A stretch of 64,000 bases of DNA from Dolosigranulum savutiense (GTDB taxonomy: Bacteria; Bacillota; Bacilli; Lactobacillales; Carnobacteriaceae_A), in NCBI RefSeq assembly GCF_039830095.1, contig NZ_CP142435.1:1488001-1552000 (forward strand), written 5' to 3'. Under the pieces are notes generated by a model. It ran no database searches. It was not told the origin of the DNA and saw only the letters and a list, made by a program, of their open reading frames with translations. Positions 21,501 to 27,489 of this stretch are shown here, one piece after another; within the stretch, counting starts at the first letter, position 1, and each line of letters begins with the position of its first letter. A program made the position numbers and the translations under genes.

Positions 21501-22032
21501 AGAGCCAGACGCACCTGAAACTGAAGAAAATGGTCAGACATCGGGCGAGAACGAAGACATACCTCAGCCGGAACAACCAACTGAACCAGAGGAAACACCG
21601 GAAGACCAACTGGAAACAGTGGAAGCAACTTTTGCCTTCACCAATAAAGATGGCTTGGTTCACCGTGGTTCATTAGGTGAGTTTTCTAACTTAGAACAAG
21701 CGGAACGTCGCATCCGTCAATATGCCAATGAACTGGGCTATACATTACAAAACTTCCGTCTCGATAAGGGAACGTTCCTGGCAGAAGTTGATGCTGACTT
21801 TAGTCAACCATTGCCAGAACCAGAGCAACCGAAAGAGCCACTAGTTCGTGATGTCGAAGCTAGATTTGAATTTAACTTTGCGGATGGATTTGCGCACCAT
21901 GGATCGCTCGGCCACTTTGTTAGCCTAGAACAAGCGGAACGTCGCATTCGTCACTTTGCCAATGAGCAAGACTACACCTTGCAAAATTTCCGGATTGAAG
22001 ACGGAAAATTTGTGGCTGATGTGAAAGAATAA
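15571..22032 (+). CDS. Secreted bifunctional alpha-L-fucosidase, GH29 plus GH95, with A-B-C-C modules
   Basis: A 2153-aa protein with a GTG start after AAGGAGGGG. Order of parts: YSIRK-like signal (FSLKKLSIGLVSVASG); acidic linker; GH29 domain at about 172-493 with probable nucleophile Asp332 (VWMDG); discoidin-like/CBM region at about 494-615; a beta domain; a Calx-beta-like domain at about 748-854; a divergent module B at about 890-957; GH95 domain at about 966-1774; then A (1814-1888), B (1899-1965), C (2017-2076) and C (2096-2153). GH95 hallmarks are MNVNLQMNYWPA, Glu1495 in YSPEHG and Asp1662 in QIDGNFG. GH29 enzymes of this type cut alpha-1,3/1,4-fucose and GH95 cuts alpha-1,2-fucose, so one chain could defucosylate most host epitopes. 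There is no LPXTG or hydrophobic tail. Confidence 0.93.
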   Translation: MKQKHSQKYQPRYDLRQTFSLKKLSIGLVSVASGMLLFWGKAENVYASEEYNSDGETVVEPYIETTTTNDNLTAEYMENNNETISESELVSQIEATSNISDNKKTDSDTGVGKQEQELSITDDSQKNEKIVEANPATEIEDTSESPVENESEKSKETSQNMEEPVADYGTLPSESQLNYHKEELAAFIHYGMNTYTGVEWGNGKEDPKNFNPTNLDTDQWIKTLKDTGFKRTIMVTKHHDGFVIYPSKHTDHDIEASPYKNGQGDILEELSKSATKYDMDLGVYLSPWDANHPKYHVDTEDEYNEYYLNQLKEILGNDKYGNNGKFKQVWMDGARGDGAQKVTYTYDKWFKYIREQEGDITIFSEQPTNVRWIGNEKGIAGDPVWHRIDSNKLPTNDHNYLNTGDPEGDIYSVGEADVSIRPGWFYHEDQEPKTLQQLMDIYFKSVGRGTPLLLNIPPNREGRFADADVKRLYEFKETLDAMYAKNLAAEAIVEVDSTRQHELYAPDHLVDESDETLFAFSGDTTTGSITVDLGEEKTFDVFEIKEHIKQGQRIAKFSVDVEVDGKWERFGEGSTVGYRRLVQGWPTTARRIRLNIEESLATPVLAGIAVYKLPESVEKNDGIPRELTFISVEDATLSGKWTAEDEGVRGKRLWTKEAGAKVSYSFKGTKAYVYTTVDPGHGYMDVYIDGEYVTSVNTQYGSRYPSTLIYETSDLAYGEHVLDLVARDGTAIATEGIFALDNEGAGIFELDYTQYSVYKGNKLDVTVRRTGADNKKSSVVVATVPGTGVQGRRYEHKQETLIFEPGETEKTFTVQTIDFDTEVDTLFDFTIELSQPSDKAALGYYKAATVYVGAPNLFDSNEGTSEDSAPAESSSDYTETPNSNVSEESYAGEYTINITVDNQSIQLKKSFNSRKEAVNYVSSIMMNHEEKGYRNITDDSEKSEDYIFTLTFSSAEKGENEKIDMKNHQLQYGKPAENSYKGWEHEALPVGNGTLGSKVFGWVGRERIQFNEKTLWSGGPKPGDNSYNGGNLEGKHSVLPAIRQALEEGNTDEAKKLAEEHLVGPNSPEYGRYLSLGDIYLDFTNQSKELESVTDYKRVLDMDTATTSVRYKEDGTIFKRDTFISHPDKVMVTHLSKEGDKPLEFNAGLYLTKELVDGGSNHVNHYAEKESDYKQATVEYTKKGALLKGTVRDNGMEFASYMEIDTDGVIEVLDGYLRVTGATYATLMTHAVTNYAQNPETNYRDTTMDVAEVAQSTVQQAIDKTYEQVKADHINDHQDLFHRVQLDLGAKTSALFTDDLLATYDKQDGRALEELFYQYGRYLLITSSRSGKNALPANLQGVWNAVDNPAWNSDYHMNVNLQMNYWPAYSSNMAETALPLINFVDDLRYYGRVAASEYANITSKEGEENGWLAHTQVTPFGWTTPGWNYYWGWSPAANAWIMQNVYEYFRFTQDKEFLQEKIYPTLKETAKFWNQFLHYDKDSDRWVSSPSYSPEHGTVTIGNTFDQSLVWQLFHDFKEATEVLRDVEGFIPDDTLLAEISEKFAKLKPLHINNDGRIKEWYEEDTDAFTREKVEKHHRHVSELVGLFPGTLFSKDNPKYMEAAKATLNRRGDGGTGWAKANKINLWARLLDGNRAHHLLSEQLRQSTLNNLWDTHPPFQIDGNFGATSGITEMLLQSHDGYIAPLPALSDVWKEGSVKGLKARGNVEVAMNWKNSTLYELQLTAHSGGLLTIDYPEIHNWTATINGETVAYEILQDNRIRIDSNEGDKIILKYISSEDLPGTPENEVDNKLTPNQPEESGTEDEQAPQPEIIKDYFKLIADFDGEQVVYDRKDSDVWLSVEQARKVYDQYLPEVVERDGKEYKRLEVTFTQSDKEAVLTYVYRTDDYEPTPEPEPEIYAGDYEFELVLDGESSIETLTFASRDKALDFVAVLNRLYKAAGYQLIHQDNGLPGEYKISLSFEKVAQPEVTPEPAPIPEPDAPETEENGQTSGENEDIPQPEQPTEPEETPEDQLETVEATFAFTNKDGLVHRGSLGEFSNLEQAERRIRQYANELGYTLQNFRLDKGTFLAEVDADFSQPLPEPEQPKEPLVRDVEARFEFNFADGFAHHGSLGHFVSLEQAERRIRHFANEQDYTLQNFRIEDGKFVADVKE
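21007..22029 (+). other. C-terminal modules A, B, C, C of the fucosidase
   Basis: Same module set as in the sialidase. Bases 21397-21584 (end of B and the Pro/Glu linker) are identical to 34987-35174 in the GH2-GH20 gene, pointing to recent exchange between the two genes. Confidence 0.9.
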
Positions 22033-22068
22033 CAGAGAATCAACTGTAAATAGATATTATTGTAATAC

Positions 22069-22103
22069 AAACAAGCCTTGCCATATTTCGGCAAGGCTTG
22101 TTT
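22069..22103. terminator. Bidirectional terminator between fucosidase and lacB (copy 2)
   Basis: A hairpin identical over 35 bases to the terminator at 11417-11451, including the loop ATATTT. Confidence 0.85.
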
Positions 22104-22120
22104 ATTACCTGTATTAAGAT

Positions 22121-22636
22121 TTAGTCGTGGTAATAACCTTCGTCCCATTTTTGAAGGTATTCATCAAATTGGTGTGGGTCAAAGTCAGTTGAACGACCTT
22201 CTTCCAATTTAGCAATACCGTCAATTAGGGCTTTGTTTTCAGCAGTTTCTTCATAATCTTGGTCTAAGAAAGCATCAATCATATCTTTCATAATTAAGCC
22301 GCCAACGATTTTACCACCGAATCCAATGATATTAGCATCTAGTTCACGACGAGCGTAAAGTGCGGTCATTAAGTCGCGGACGAGAGCCACACGAGTGCCT
22401 GGTATTTTATTAGCTGCGTTGGTAATACCAACACCTGTACCACATATAACAATTCCTTTATCAACTTTACCAGAAGAAACAAGTTCTCCCACTTTTTTAC
22501 CAAAGATTGGGTAGTGGGTACGCTGGAATCCATAAGTTCCAACATCAATTACATCATGTCCTTGTTCTCTTAAGTAATCAGCCATCTCAATTTTAATATC
22601 AGTAACAATATGGTCGCAACCAATTGCAATTTTCAT
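22121..22636 (-). CDS. lacB: Galactose-6-phosphate isomerase subunit B
   Basis: A 171-aa RpiB/LacAB-family protein, exactly the usual LacB length. It begins [13 protein letters not shown] and contains the family motif [20 protein letters not shown], with the catalytic cysteine region. With LacA it forms the hetero-oligomer that converts galactose-6-phosphate to tagatose-6-phosphate. It is the third gene of the minus-strand operon lacR-lacA-lacB, 23 bases after lacA. Confidence 0.95.
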   Translation of the reverse strand: MKIAIGCDHIVTDIKIEMADYLREQGHDVIDVGTYGFQRTHYPIFGKKVGELVSSGKVDKGIVICGTGVGITNAANKIPGTRVALVRDLMTALYARRELDANIIGFGGKIVGGLIMKDMIDAFLDQDYEETAENKALIDGIAKLEEGRSTDFDPHQFDEYLQKWDEGYYHD

Positions 22637-22659
22637 ATATTTATCCTCCTATAATTCTC

Positions 22660-23088
22660 TTAGCACAAATCATTTAGCATATCGACACGAACTTGGTGGC
22701 GTCCACCGTCGTAGTCAGCTTTTAGGAATTCATTGGTAATGCTCTTTGCCATTTCATCAGCTACTAAGTCACTACCTAATGTGATCATACGGGCATTATT
22801 GTGTTCACGTGTCATGTAGGCAGAACGTTCATCTGAAATTTCTGCAACAACAATGCCTTTATATTTGCTAGCAGCCATGAAGCTTCCGATTCCCATTTTG
22901 TCAATTGCAATTGCTTGGGCTTCTTCATCCTCACGCATGGCTTGAACAATTTTGTCTGCAGATTCTAGAAATGTTTCAGCTGGTTCTTCTGTCACATCAA
23001 GAACGTCATAATTTTCTGCTTCCAAATATTCTTTAATAACTTCTTTTAGACGGAATCCGTCTTTATCTGCTCCTAAAATAACTTTCAT
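22660..23088 (-). CDS. lacA: Galactose-6-phosphate isomerase subunit A
   Basis: A 142-aa LacA, the standard length, beginning MKVILGADKDGFRLKEVIKE. The catalytic-type cysteine of RpiB/LacB is absent here, as is normal for the LacA partner, where the loop reads IAIDKMGIGSFMAA. It works only as a complex with LacB. It lies 14 bases after lacR and 23 before lacB on the minus strand, with GGAGGG ahead of its start. Confidence 0.95.
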   Translation of the reverse strand: MKVILGADKDGFRLKEVIKEYLEAENYDVLDVTEEPAETFLESADKIVQAMREDEEAQAIAIDKMGIGSFMAASKYKGIVVAEISDERSAYMTREHNNARMITLGSDLVADEMAKSITNEFLKADYDGGRHQVRVDMLNDLC

Positions 23089-23102
23089 GTAAGTCCCTCC
23101 GT

Positions 23103-23852
23103 TTAAATAATTTCAATAATGGATTGGTAATGTGTGACTAAAGTATCGTCAATTTGATTATCTGTAATAATATAATCGGCCTCTTCTAAAGTAAAGAAGT
23201 GGTAGAAATCCTTACGATTGAATTTCGAGTGATCGGCAATAATGTAGCGGGTGGTCGCATTGTTGAAGACAAGTTGTTGAGTCAACCCTTCACTCTCATG
23301 GGCTGTATACATTCCTTGTTCCGTAATTCCATTGACTCCGATGAAGGCCTTCTGTACATGAATACCTTGAATAAAGTCATTTGCTATCGTGCCGACAAAG
23401 CACCCTGTAATTTCTCGAAACGATCCACCAATTAAAATTAATTCAATATTGGGTTTTGTTTTTAACTGATTGAATAGATAAAATGAATTTGTAATGATCT
23501 TGGCTTTGTCGACATCAAGGTACTTATGAGTTAATTCAATAGTAGTCCCAGCTCCTAAAAATACAGTATCATTTGTTTTTATTTCAGCAGCAATTTTTTG
23601 GGCAATTTCCTCTTTAGCTTCGATATTGACGTTTACTTTATCACTGTGACTTAACTCATTATGACTAGTATCAGGGACTTTCTTAGCTCCACCATGTACT
23701 CGAATTAAGGCACCGCGACTTTCTAGATCTTGCAAATCACGTCGAATCGTCATATCTGTCACATCAAGTTGCTTGGTGATATCAGATACGCGGACGATAT
23801 CCCTCTTATCCAATTCTTCAACAATAAAATTCAATCGCTCTTCTTTGATCAT
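23103..23852 (-). CDS. lacR: Lactose/galactose phosphotransferase system repressor, DeoR family
   Basis: A 249-aa DeoR-family regulator. The N-terminal winged helix-turn-helix contains VSDITKQLDVTDMTIRRDLQ and LIRVHGGAKK. The C-terminal sugar-phosphate sensor domain has the GAGTTIE and ITNS signatures. LacR of related cocci is released by tagatose-6-phosphate. It is the first gene of the lacR-lacA-lacB operon and divergent from the PTS genes. A TGTTT-type operator lies between its -10 and its start, so it probably represses itself and the PTS-lacD operon. Similar sites occur before lacC and the sialidase gene. Confidence 0.9.
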   Translation of the reverse strand: MIKEERLNFIVEELDKRDIVRVSDITKQLDVTDMTIRRDLQDLESRGALIRVHGGAKKVPDTSHNELSHSDKVNVNIEAKEEIAQKIAAEIKTNDTVFLGAGTTIELTHKYLDVDKAKIITNSFYLFNQLKTKPNIELILIGGSFREITGCFVGTIANDFIQGIHVQKAFIGVNGITEQGMYTAHESEGLTQQLVFNNATTRYIIADHSKFNRKDFYHFFTLEEADYIITDNQIDDTLVTHYQSIIEII

Positions 23853-23864
23853 AAAGTCACCTCC

Positions 23865-23880
23865 TGTTTATAAATGTTTG
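23865..23880. promoter_or_regulatory. LacR operator O1 (lacR side)
   Basis: TGTTTATAAATGTTTG lies between the lacR -10 and its start codon. Its inverted counterpart is O2 at 23978-23993, which matches in 13 of 16 positions when reverse-complemented. Confidence 0.6.
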
Positions 23881-23896
23881 TTCTTGTATATTATAC

Positions 23897-23925
23897 ATTA
23901 TATTAAACGGTTTATTTTTTGTCAA
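23897..23925 (-). promoter_or_regulatory. lacR-lacA-lacB promoter
   Basis: On the minus strand, TTGACA (23920-23925), a 17-base spacer and TATAAT (23897-23902): a perfect sigma-A consensus. Confidence 0.85.
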
Positions 23926-23940
23926 ATTTATGAATTTTAC

Positions 23941-23969
23941 TTGACATTTACGTGGAATCGTTTTATTAT
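23941..23969 (+). promoter_or_regulatory. PTS-lacD operon promoter with cre-like spacer
   Basis: TTGACA (23941-23946), a 17-base spacer and TATTAT (23964-23969). The spacer contains TGGAATCG, a cre core at the same offset as TGAAAACG in the sialidase promoter. Confidence 0.85.
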
Positions 23970-23977
23970 TAGGATAG

Positions 23978-23993
23978 CAAACAAAAATAAACA
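23978..23993. promoter_or_regulatory. LacR operator O2 (PTS side)
   Basis: CAAACAAAAATAAACA, just downstream of the PTS -10. As an inverted partner of O1 it would place LacR across the start of transcription. Confidence 0.6.
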
Positions 23994-24014
23994 GAAAAGG
24001 AGGCGAAATAAACA

Positions 24015-24494
24015 TTGAGCGAAGGAATTAAGCAATTTTTCAAAGAAGATTTAGTTCTTCAAAGTTCAGCATCAACCAAAGAAGACGTTTTTAAGGAAGT
24101 AGGTGAGCTGCTCTATAGCAAAGGGTATGTGAAGGAATCATTTACTGAAGGCTTGTTAGAGCGAGAACAGGATTTTCCTACGGGGCTAGATTTATCAGCT
24201 GTTATTGAAGGAAATACGACGAATGTGGCTATTCCACATACGGAAGCTCATCATTGCTTAGATAAAGTTGTACTATTCGTTCAACTAGAGAAGCCATTAA
24301 CGTTTAACAATATGATAAAACCTACTGAACAATTAGAGGTGAAATATTTGTTTGTTATTGTCAATAATGATGGTGGGAATCAGACGAATATCTTATCGAA
24401 CTTAATGGACTTCTTAACGAAAAAAGAAAATATCGAGAAGATGGATAGCTTAGCGTCATCTGAAGCATTCTTTCAATTTTTAACAGAAGAATAA
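24015..24494 (+). CDS. Galactitol-type PTS EIIA component (probable galactose PTS)
   Basis: A 159-aa protein with the PTS EIIA type-2 (fructose/mannitol) fold. The phospho-acceptor is His75 in VAIPHTEAHH. The start is a TTG with AAAGGAGG eleven bases upstream; no ATG is nearby. It is the first gene of an operon with EIIB, EIIC and lacD, divergent from lacR. Related gat-type systems in streptococci carry galactose, giving galactose-6-phosphate. With LacAB, LacC and LacD in the same region, galactose is the likeliest substrate. Galactitol itself is less likely since no galactitol dehydrogenase is seen. Confidence 0.85.
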   Translation: MSEGIKQFFKEDLVLQSSASTKEDVFKEVGELLYSKGYVKESFTEGLLEREQDFPTGLDLSAVIEGNTTNVAIPHTEAHHCLDKVVLFVQLEKPLTFNNMIKPTEQLEVKYLFVIVNNDGGNQTNILSNLMDFLTKKENIEKMDSLASSEAFFQFLTEE

Positions 24495-24527
24495 CATACT
24501 TAAAACAATATGAAGGAGTTGGAACAA

Positions 24528-24827
24528 ATGATTAAAATTTTAGCAGCATGTGGAGCAGGTATTAACTCAAGTCACCAAATTAAGACAGCCATTGAGAATG
24601 AAATGAAAGAACGTGGCCATAAAGTACAGGTTGATGCAGTTGTAGTAAAAGATATTAATAAAGAGATGATGGACAAATATGATATCTTCACACCGATTTC
24701 GCACACGAAATTCAGCTTCGATGTCACTATTCCAGAAGTTGAAGCGGGACCAATCTTGTACCGTATGCCAGCGATGTCGAAGCCGGTCTTTGATCAAATT
24801 GAAGAAGAAATTAAAAAATTAAGTTAG
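24528..24827 (+). CDS. Galactitol-type PTS EIIB component
   Basis: A 99-aa PTS EIIB of the lactose/cellobiose-galactitol superfamily. Phospho-acceptor Cys8 is in ILAACGAGINSS. The ATG at 24528 is chosen because AAGGAG lies directly upstream; the in-frame ATG at 24510 would precede that ribosome site. It transfers phosphate from EIIA to the sugar during transport by EIIC. Confidence 0.87.
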   Translation: MIKILAACGAGINSSHQIKTAIENEMKERGHKVQVDAVVVKDINKEMMDKYDIFTPISHTKFSFDVTIPEVEAGPILYRMPAMSKPVFDQIEEEIKKLS

Positions 24828-24850
24828 GAAAATAAAAGGAGGGAATTATC

Positions 24851-26305
24851 ATGCAAGGCATAATCGAATTTGCCAATAGTTTTTTCAGTCCATTCATTGA
24901 ATTAGGTGGACCGGGACTGATGTTTATCCTTATTTCTATTTTCTCTCTTGCATTAGGCGTTAGCCTAAGTAAGTCACTCGAGGGTGGTTTGAAATTAGGG
25001 ATTGCCTTAACCGGAGTAGGTGCGGTTATTGGGATGTTGACCGACAACTTTGCACCAGCATTACAAGCGTTCGTTAAATCAACAGGTATTGAGTTGCCTA
25101 TTATTGATGTGGGTTGGGCGCCGCTTGCAACAATTACATGGGGGTCAGCGTACACGCTCTACTTCTTACTTGTTCTTATTATCGTTAATATTATCATGTT
25201 GAGTCTAAACTGGACAAAGACATTAGATGTTGATATTTTCAACTTCTGGCACTTGTCTATTATCGGACTTCTTGTAATGTACTACTCAAATAATAACTTG
25301 TTCTTAGCAACAATCTTAGTTATTTTCTTAGGAGTTTTGAAGTTTTTCAACTCAGATGTCATGAAGCCAACATTTAATGACTTACTTGATATGCCGGAAG
25401 CTAACCCGACAACAACAACACACTTGAACTTTATGTTAAACCCAGCAATCATGCTAATTGATCGTATTATTGATAAAATTTTCCCATTCATCGACAAGTA
25501 TGATTTCGATGCAGCCGAATTGAATGACAAAATCGGTTTCTGGGGATCTAAATTTGCTATTGGTATCTACTTAGGGACAGTTATTGGTTTCTTAGGTATT
25601 GAAGACTGGGGTGCGGCATTTGCGAACCCAGAAGCAATTGGTCAAACCTTCAACAGTATCTTTGGTTTAGCGTTTATTGGAGCAGCAGCACTTGAAATGT
25701 TCTCAATCGTTGGTCAATGGTTTATTGCAGCGATGGAGCCACTATCTCAAGGAGTTACTGACTTCATGAGTAAACGATTCAATGATCGTCAAGTTTACAT
25801 CGGAATCGACTGGCCATTCGTTGCCGCTCGTCCAGAAATGTGGGCAGCAGCTAACGTAATTGCACCAATTATGTTAGTAATTGCAGTTATCTTACCGGGT
25901 AATGGTATCTTGCCGCTCGGTGGTATCATTGCTATCGGTTTAACACCAGCATTGCTTGTTGTTTGTCGCGGTAAAATCTTGCGTATGATTTTAATTGGAA
26001 CACTTGCGGTGCCAATCTTCTTATGGTCAGGAACAGCAATTGCACCATTCGTTACAAACGTTGCTCAAAGCGTTGGAGCAATGCCTTCTGGAATTGAATC
26101 AGGAACCCTTATTACTCACTCAACTCTTGAAGGACCTGTTGAAAAATTCATCGGTATTTTAGTCGGACAAGCTGGTTCTGGTGAAATGATGGCTATTCTT
26201 TACGCGATTCTTGCAATGGCAGCATACAGTGTACTATTCTACTGGTACTACAAACAAATGCAAAAACGTAATGAAGAATACGCACGTGAAGCTGAAACTA
26301 AATAA
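24851..26305 (+). CDS. Galactitol-type PTS EIIC component
   Basis: A 484-aa polytopic membrane protein of the EIIC-Gat family. There are multiple hydrophobic helices and the conserved stretch GWAPLATITWGSAYTLYF. It forms the sugar channel for the EIIA/EIIB pair encoded upstream. It begins 23 bases after the EIIB stop with GGAGGG. An imperfect hairpin separates it from lacD, which suggests graded expression within one operon. Confidence 0.88.
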   Translation: MQGIIEFANSFFSPFIELGGPGLMFILISIFSLALGVSLSKSLEGGLKLGIALTGVGAVIGMLTDNFAPALQAFVKSTGIELPIIDVGWAPLATITWGSAYTLYFLLVLIIVNIIMLSLNWTKTLDVDIFNFWHLSIIGLLVMYYSNNNLFLATILVIFLGVLKFFNSDVMKPTFNDLLDMPEANPTTTTHLNFMLNPAIMLIDRIIDKIFPFIDKYDFDAAELNDKIGFWGSKFAIGIYLGTVIGFLGIEDWGAAFANPEAIGQTFNSIFGLAFIGAAALEMFSIVGQWFIAAMEPLSQGVTDFMSKRFNDRQVYIGIDWPFVAARPEMWAAANVIAPIMLVIAVILPGNGILPLGGIIAIGLTPALLVVCRGKILRMILIGTLAVPIFLWSGTAIAPFVTNVAQSVGAMPSGIESGTLITHSTLEGPVEKFIGILVGQAGSGEMMAILYAILAMAAYSVLFYWYYKQMQKRNEEYAREAETK

Positions 26306-26323
26306 TTAAGAAATAATTAGGTT

Positions 26324-26351
26324 AAGGACCAGTCCTCAGCGGCTGGTTCTT
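26324..26351 (+). other. Intra-operon hairpin between EIIC and lacD
   Basis: Eleven-base arms AAGGACCAGTC / GGCTGGTTCTT around a six-base loop. No clear U-run follows, so an mRNA-stability or processing element is as likely as a leaky terminator. Confidence 0.5.
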
Positions 26352-26398
26352 ATCCGTTATAACTTTACATTAAAGAAATATTAGGAGGAAATAAATTT

Positions 26399-27400
26399 AT
26401 GAAGAAAAAAATTAGCCAAGACAAATTAAATCATATTAAACAACTATCAACCGAGAAAGAATACATCTCAGCACTTGCAATTGATCAGCGTGGGTCATTG
26501 AAGCGAATGATTAACAGTGCAGAAGGTGGCGTAGATGACATCCAAGCAGCTGTTGAAGAATTCAAAGTTGGTATCTCAGAAGAATTAACGCCATATGCTT
26601 CATCGATCTTATTAGATCCTGAGTATGGCTTACCTGGAGCAGAAGCTCGTGATAGCAGTGCGGGTCTCTTGCTTGCTTATGAAAAAACAGGTTACGATGC
26701 AGATGAACCGGGTCGTTTACCGGACTTAATTGATGAGATGTCAGTTAAAAAAATTAAAGAACTTGGCGCGGACGCTGTTAAATTCCTCTTGTACTATGAC
26801 GTTGATGAAGAGGGCAGTGTCAATGAATGGAAACACCGCTTCACTGAACGAATTGGTTCTGAGTGTGAAGCAGAAGGTATTCCATTCTTCTTAGAAATTG
26901 TTTCTTACGATGCGAATAATGATGATGCAAAAGGGAAAGAATACGCTAAAGTTAAACCGCACAAAGTGAACGAAGCAATGAAAGAATTCTCAAAAGAACG
27001 GTACAATGTCGATGTCTTGAAAGTGGAAGTACCAGTAAACATGCACTATGTAGAAGGGTTTGGCGATAGCGATGAGTTTGTCTACACTCAAGAAGAAGCG
27101 AAAGCCCACTTCCGAGCTCAGGATGAATCAACAGACTTACCATACATTTACTTGAGTGCCGGCGTATCTGCAGCATTATTCAATGAGACGTTAGAATTTG
27201 CCCACGAAGCAGGTGCTAAATTCAACGGTGTCCTCTGTGGTCGCGCGACTTGGAAATATTCAGTTGATGCTTACGTCGAGGGAGGCAACAGCCAATCTCG
27301 TGAATGGTTGAAAGATCAAGGGGTCCAAAATATTACAGCCTTGAATGAAGTCCTTGAGCGTACAGCAACTCCGTGGACAGACTTGTTTGAAGTGAAGTAA
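26399..27400 (+). CDS. lacD: Tagatose-1,6-bisphosphate aldolase
   Basis: A 333-aa class I aldolase of the LacD family (usual length about 326). It splits tagatose-1,6-bisphosphate into dihydroxyacetone phosphate and glyceraldehyde-3-phosphate, the last step of the pathway. The Schiff-base lysine is most likely Lys208 in [10 protein letters not shown], and the family motif [13 protein letters not shown] is near the N-terminus. It follows the PTS genes on the same strand with AGGAGG, and the giant GH2-GH20 gene comes 89 bases later. Confidence 0.94.
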   Translation: MKKKISQDKLNHIKQLSTEKEYISALAIDQRGSLKRMINSAEGGVDDIQAAVEEFKVGISEELTPYASSILLDPEYGLPGAEARDSSAGLLLAYEKTGYDADEPGRLPDLIDEMSVKKIKELGADAVKFLLYYDVDEEGSVNEWKHRFTERIGSECEAEGIPFFLEIVSYDANNDDAKGKEYAKVKPHKVNEAMKEFSKERYNVDVLKVEVPVNMHYVEGFGDSDEFVYTQEEAKAHFRAQDESTDLPYIYLSAGVSAALFNETLEFAHEAGAKFNGVLCGRATWKYSVDAYVEGGNSQSREWLKDQGVQNITALNEVLERTATPWTDLFEVK

Positions 27401-27414
27401 TAAAAAATTTTTTA

Positions 27415-27460
27415 AGAGCTAGTAATTATCATATGAAAATAATATGGGATTACTAGCTCT
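27415..27460 (+). terminator. Hairpin between lacD and the GH2-GH20 gene
   Basis: Perfect 12-base arms AGAGCTAGTAAT / ATTACTAGCTCT plus inner CATAT/ATATG pairing. Only a weak T-rich tail follows, so read-through into the glycosidase gene is plausible. No convincing promoter is seen between the hairpin and the GTG start. Confidence 0.55.
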
Positions 27461-27489
27461 ATCTATATCATTAATTAGGGGGAAAAATT

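Noticed and set aside
24510-24527. Upstream ATG for the PTS EIIB gene
   Set aside because: The ribosome site AAGGAG lies downstream of this ATG and serves the one at 24528.
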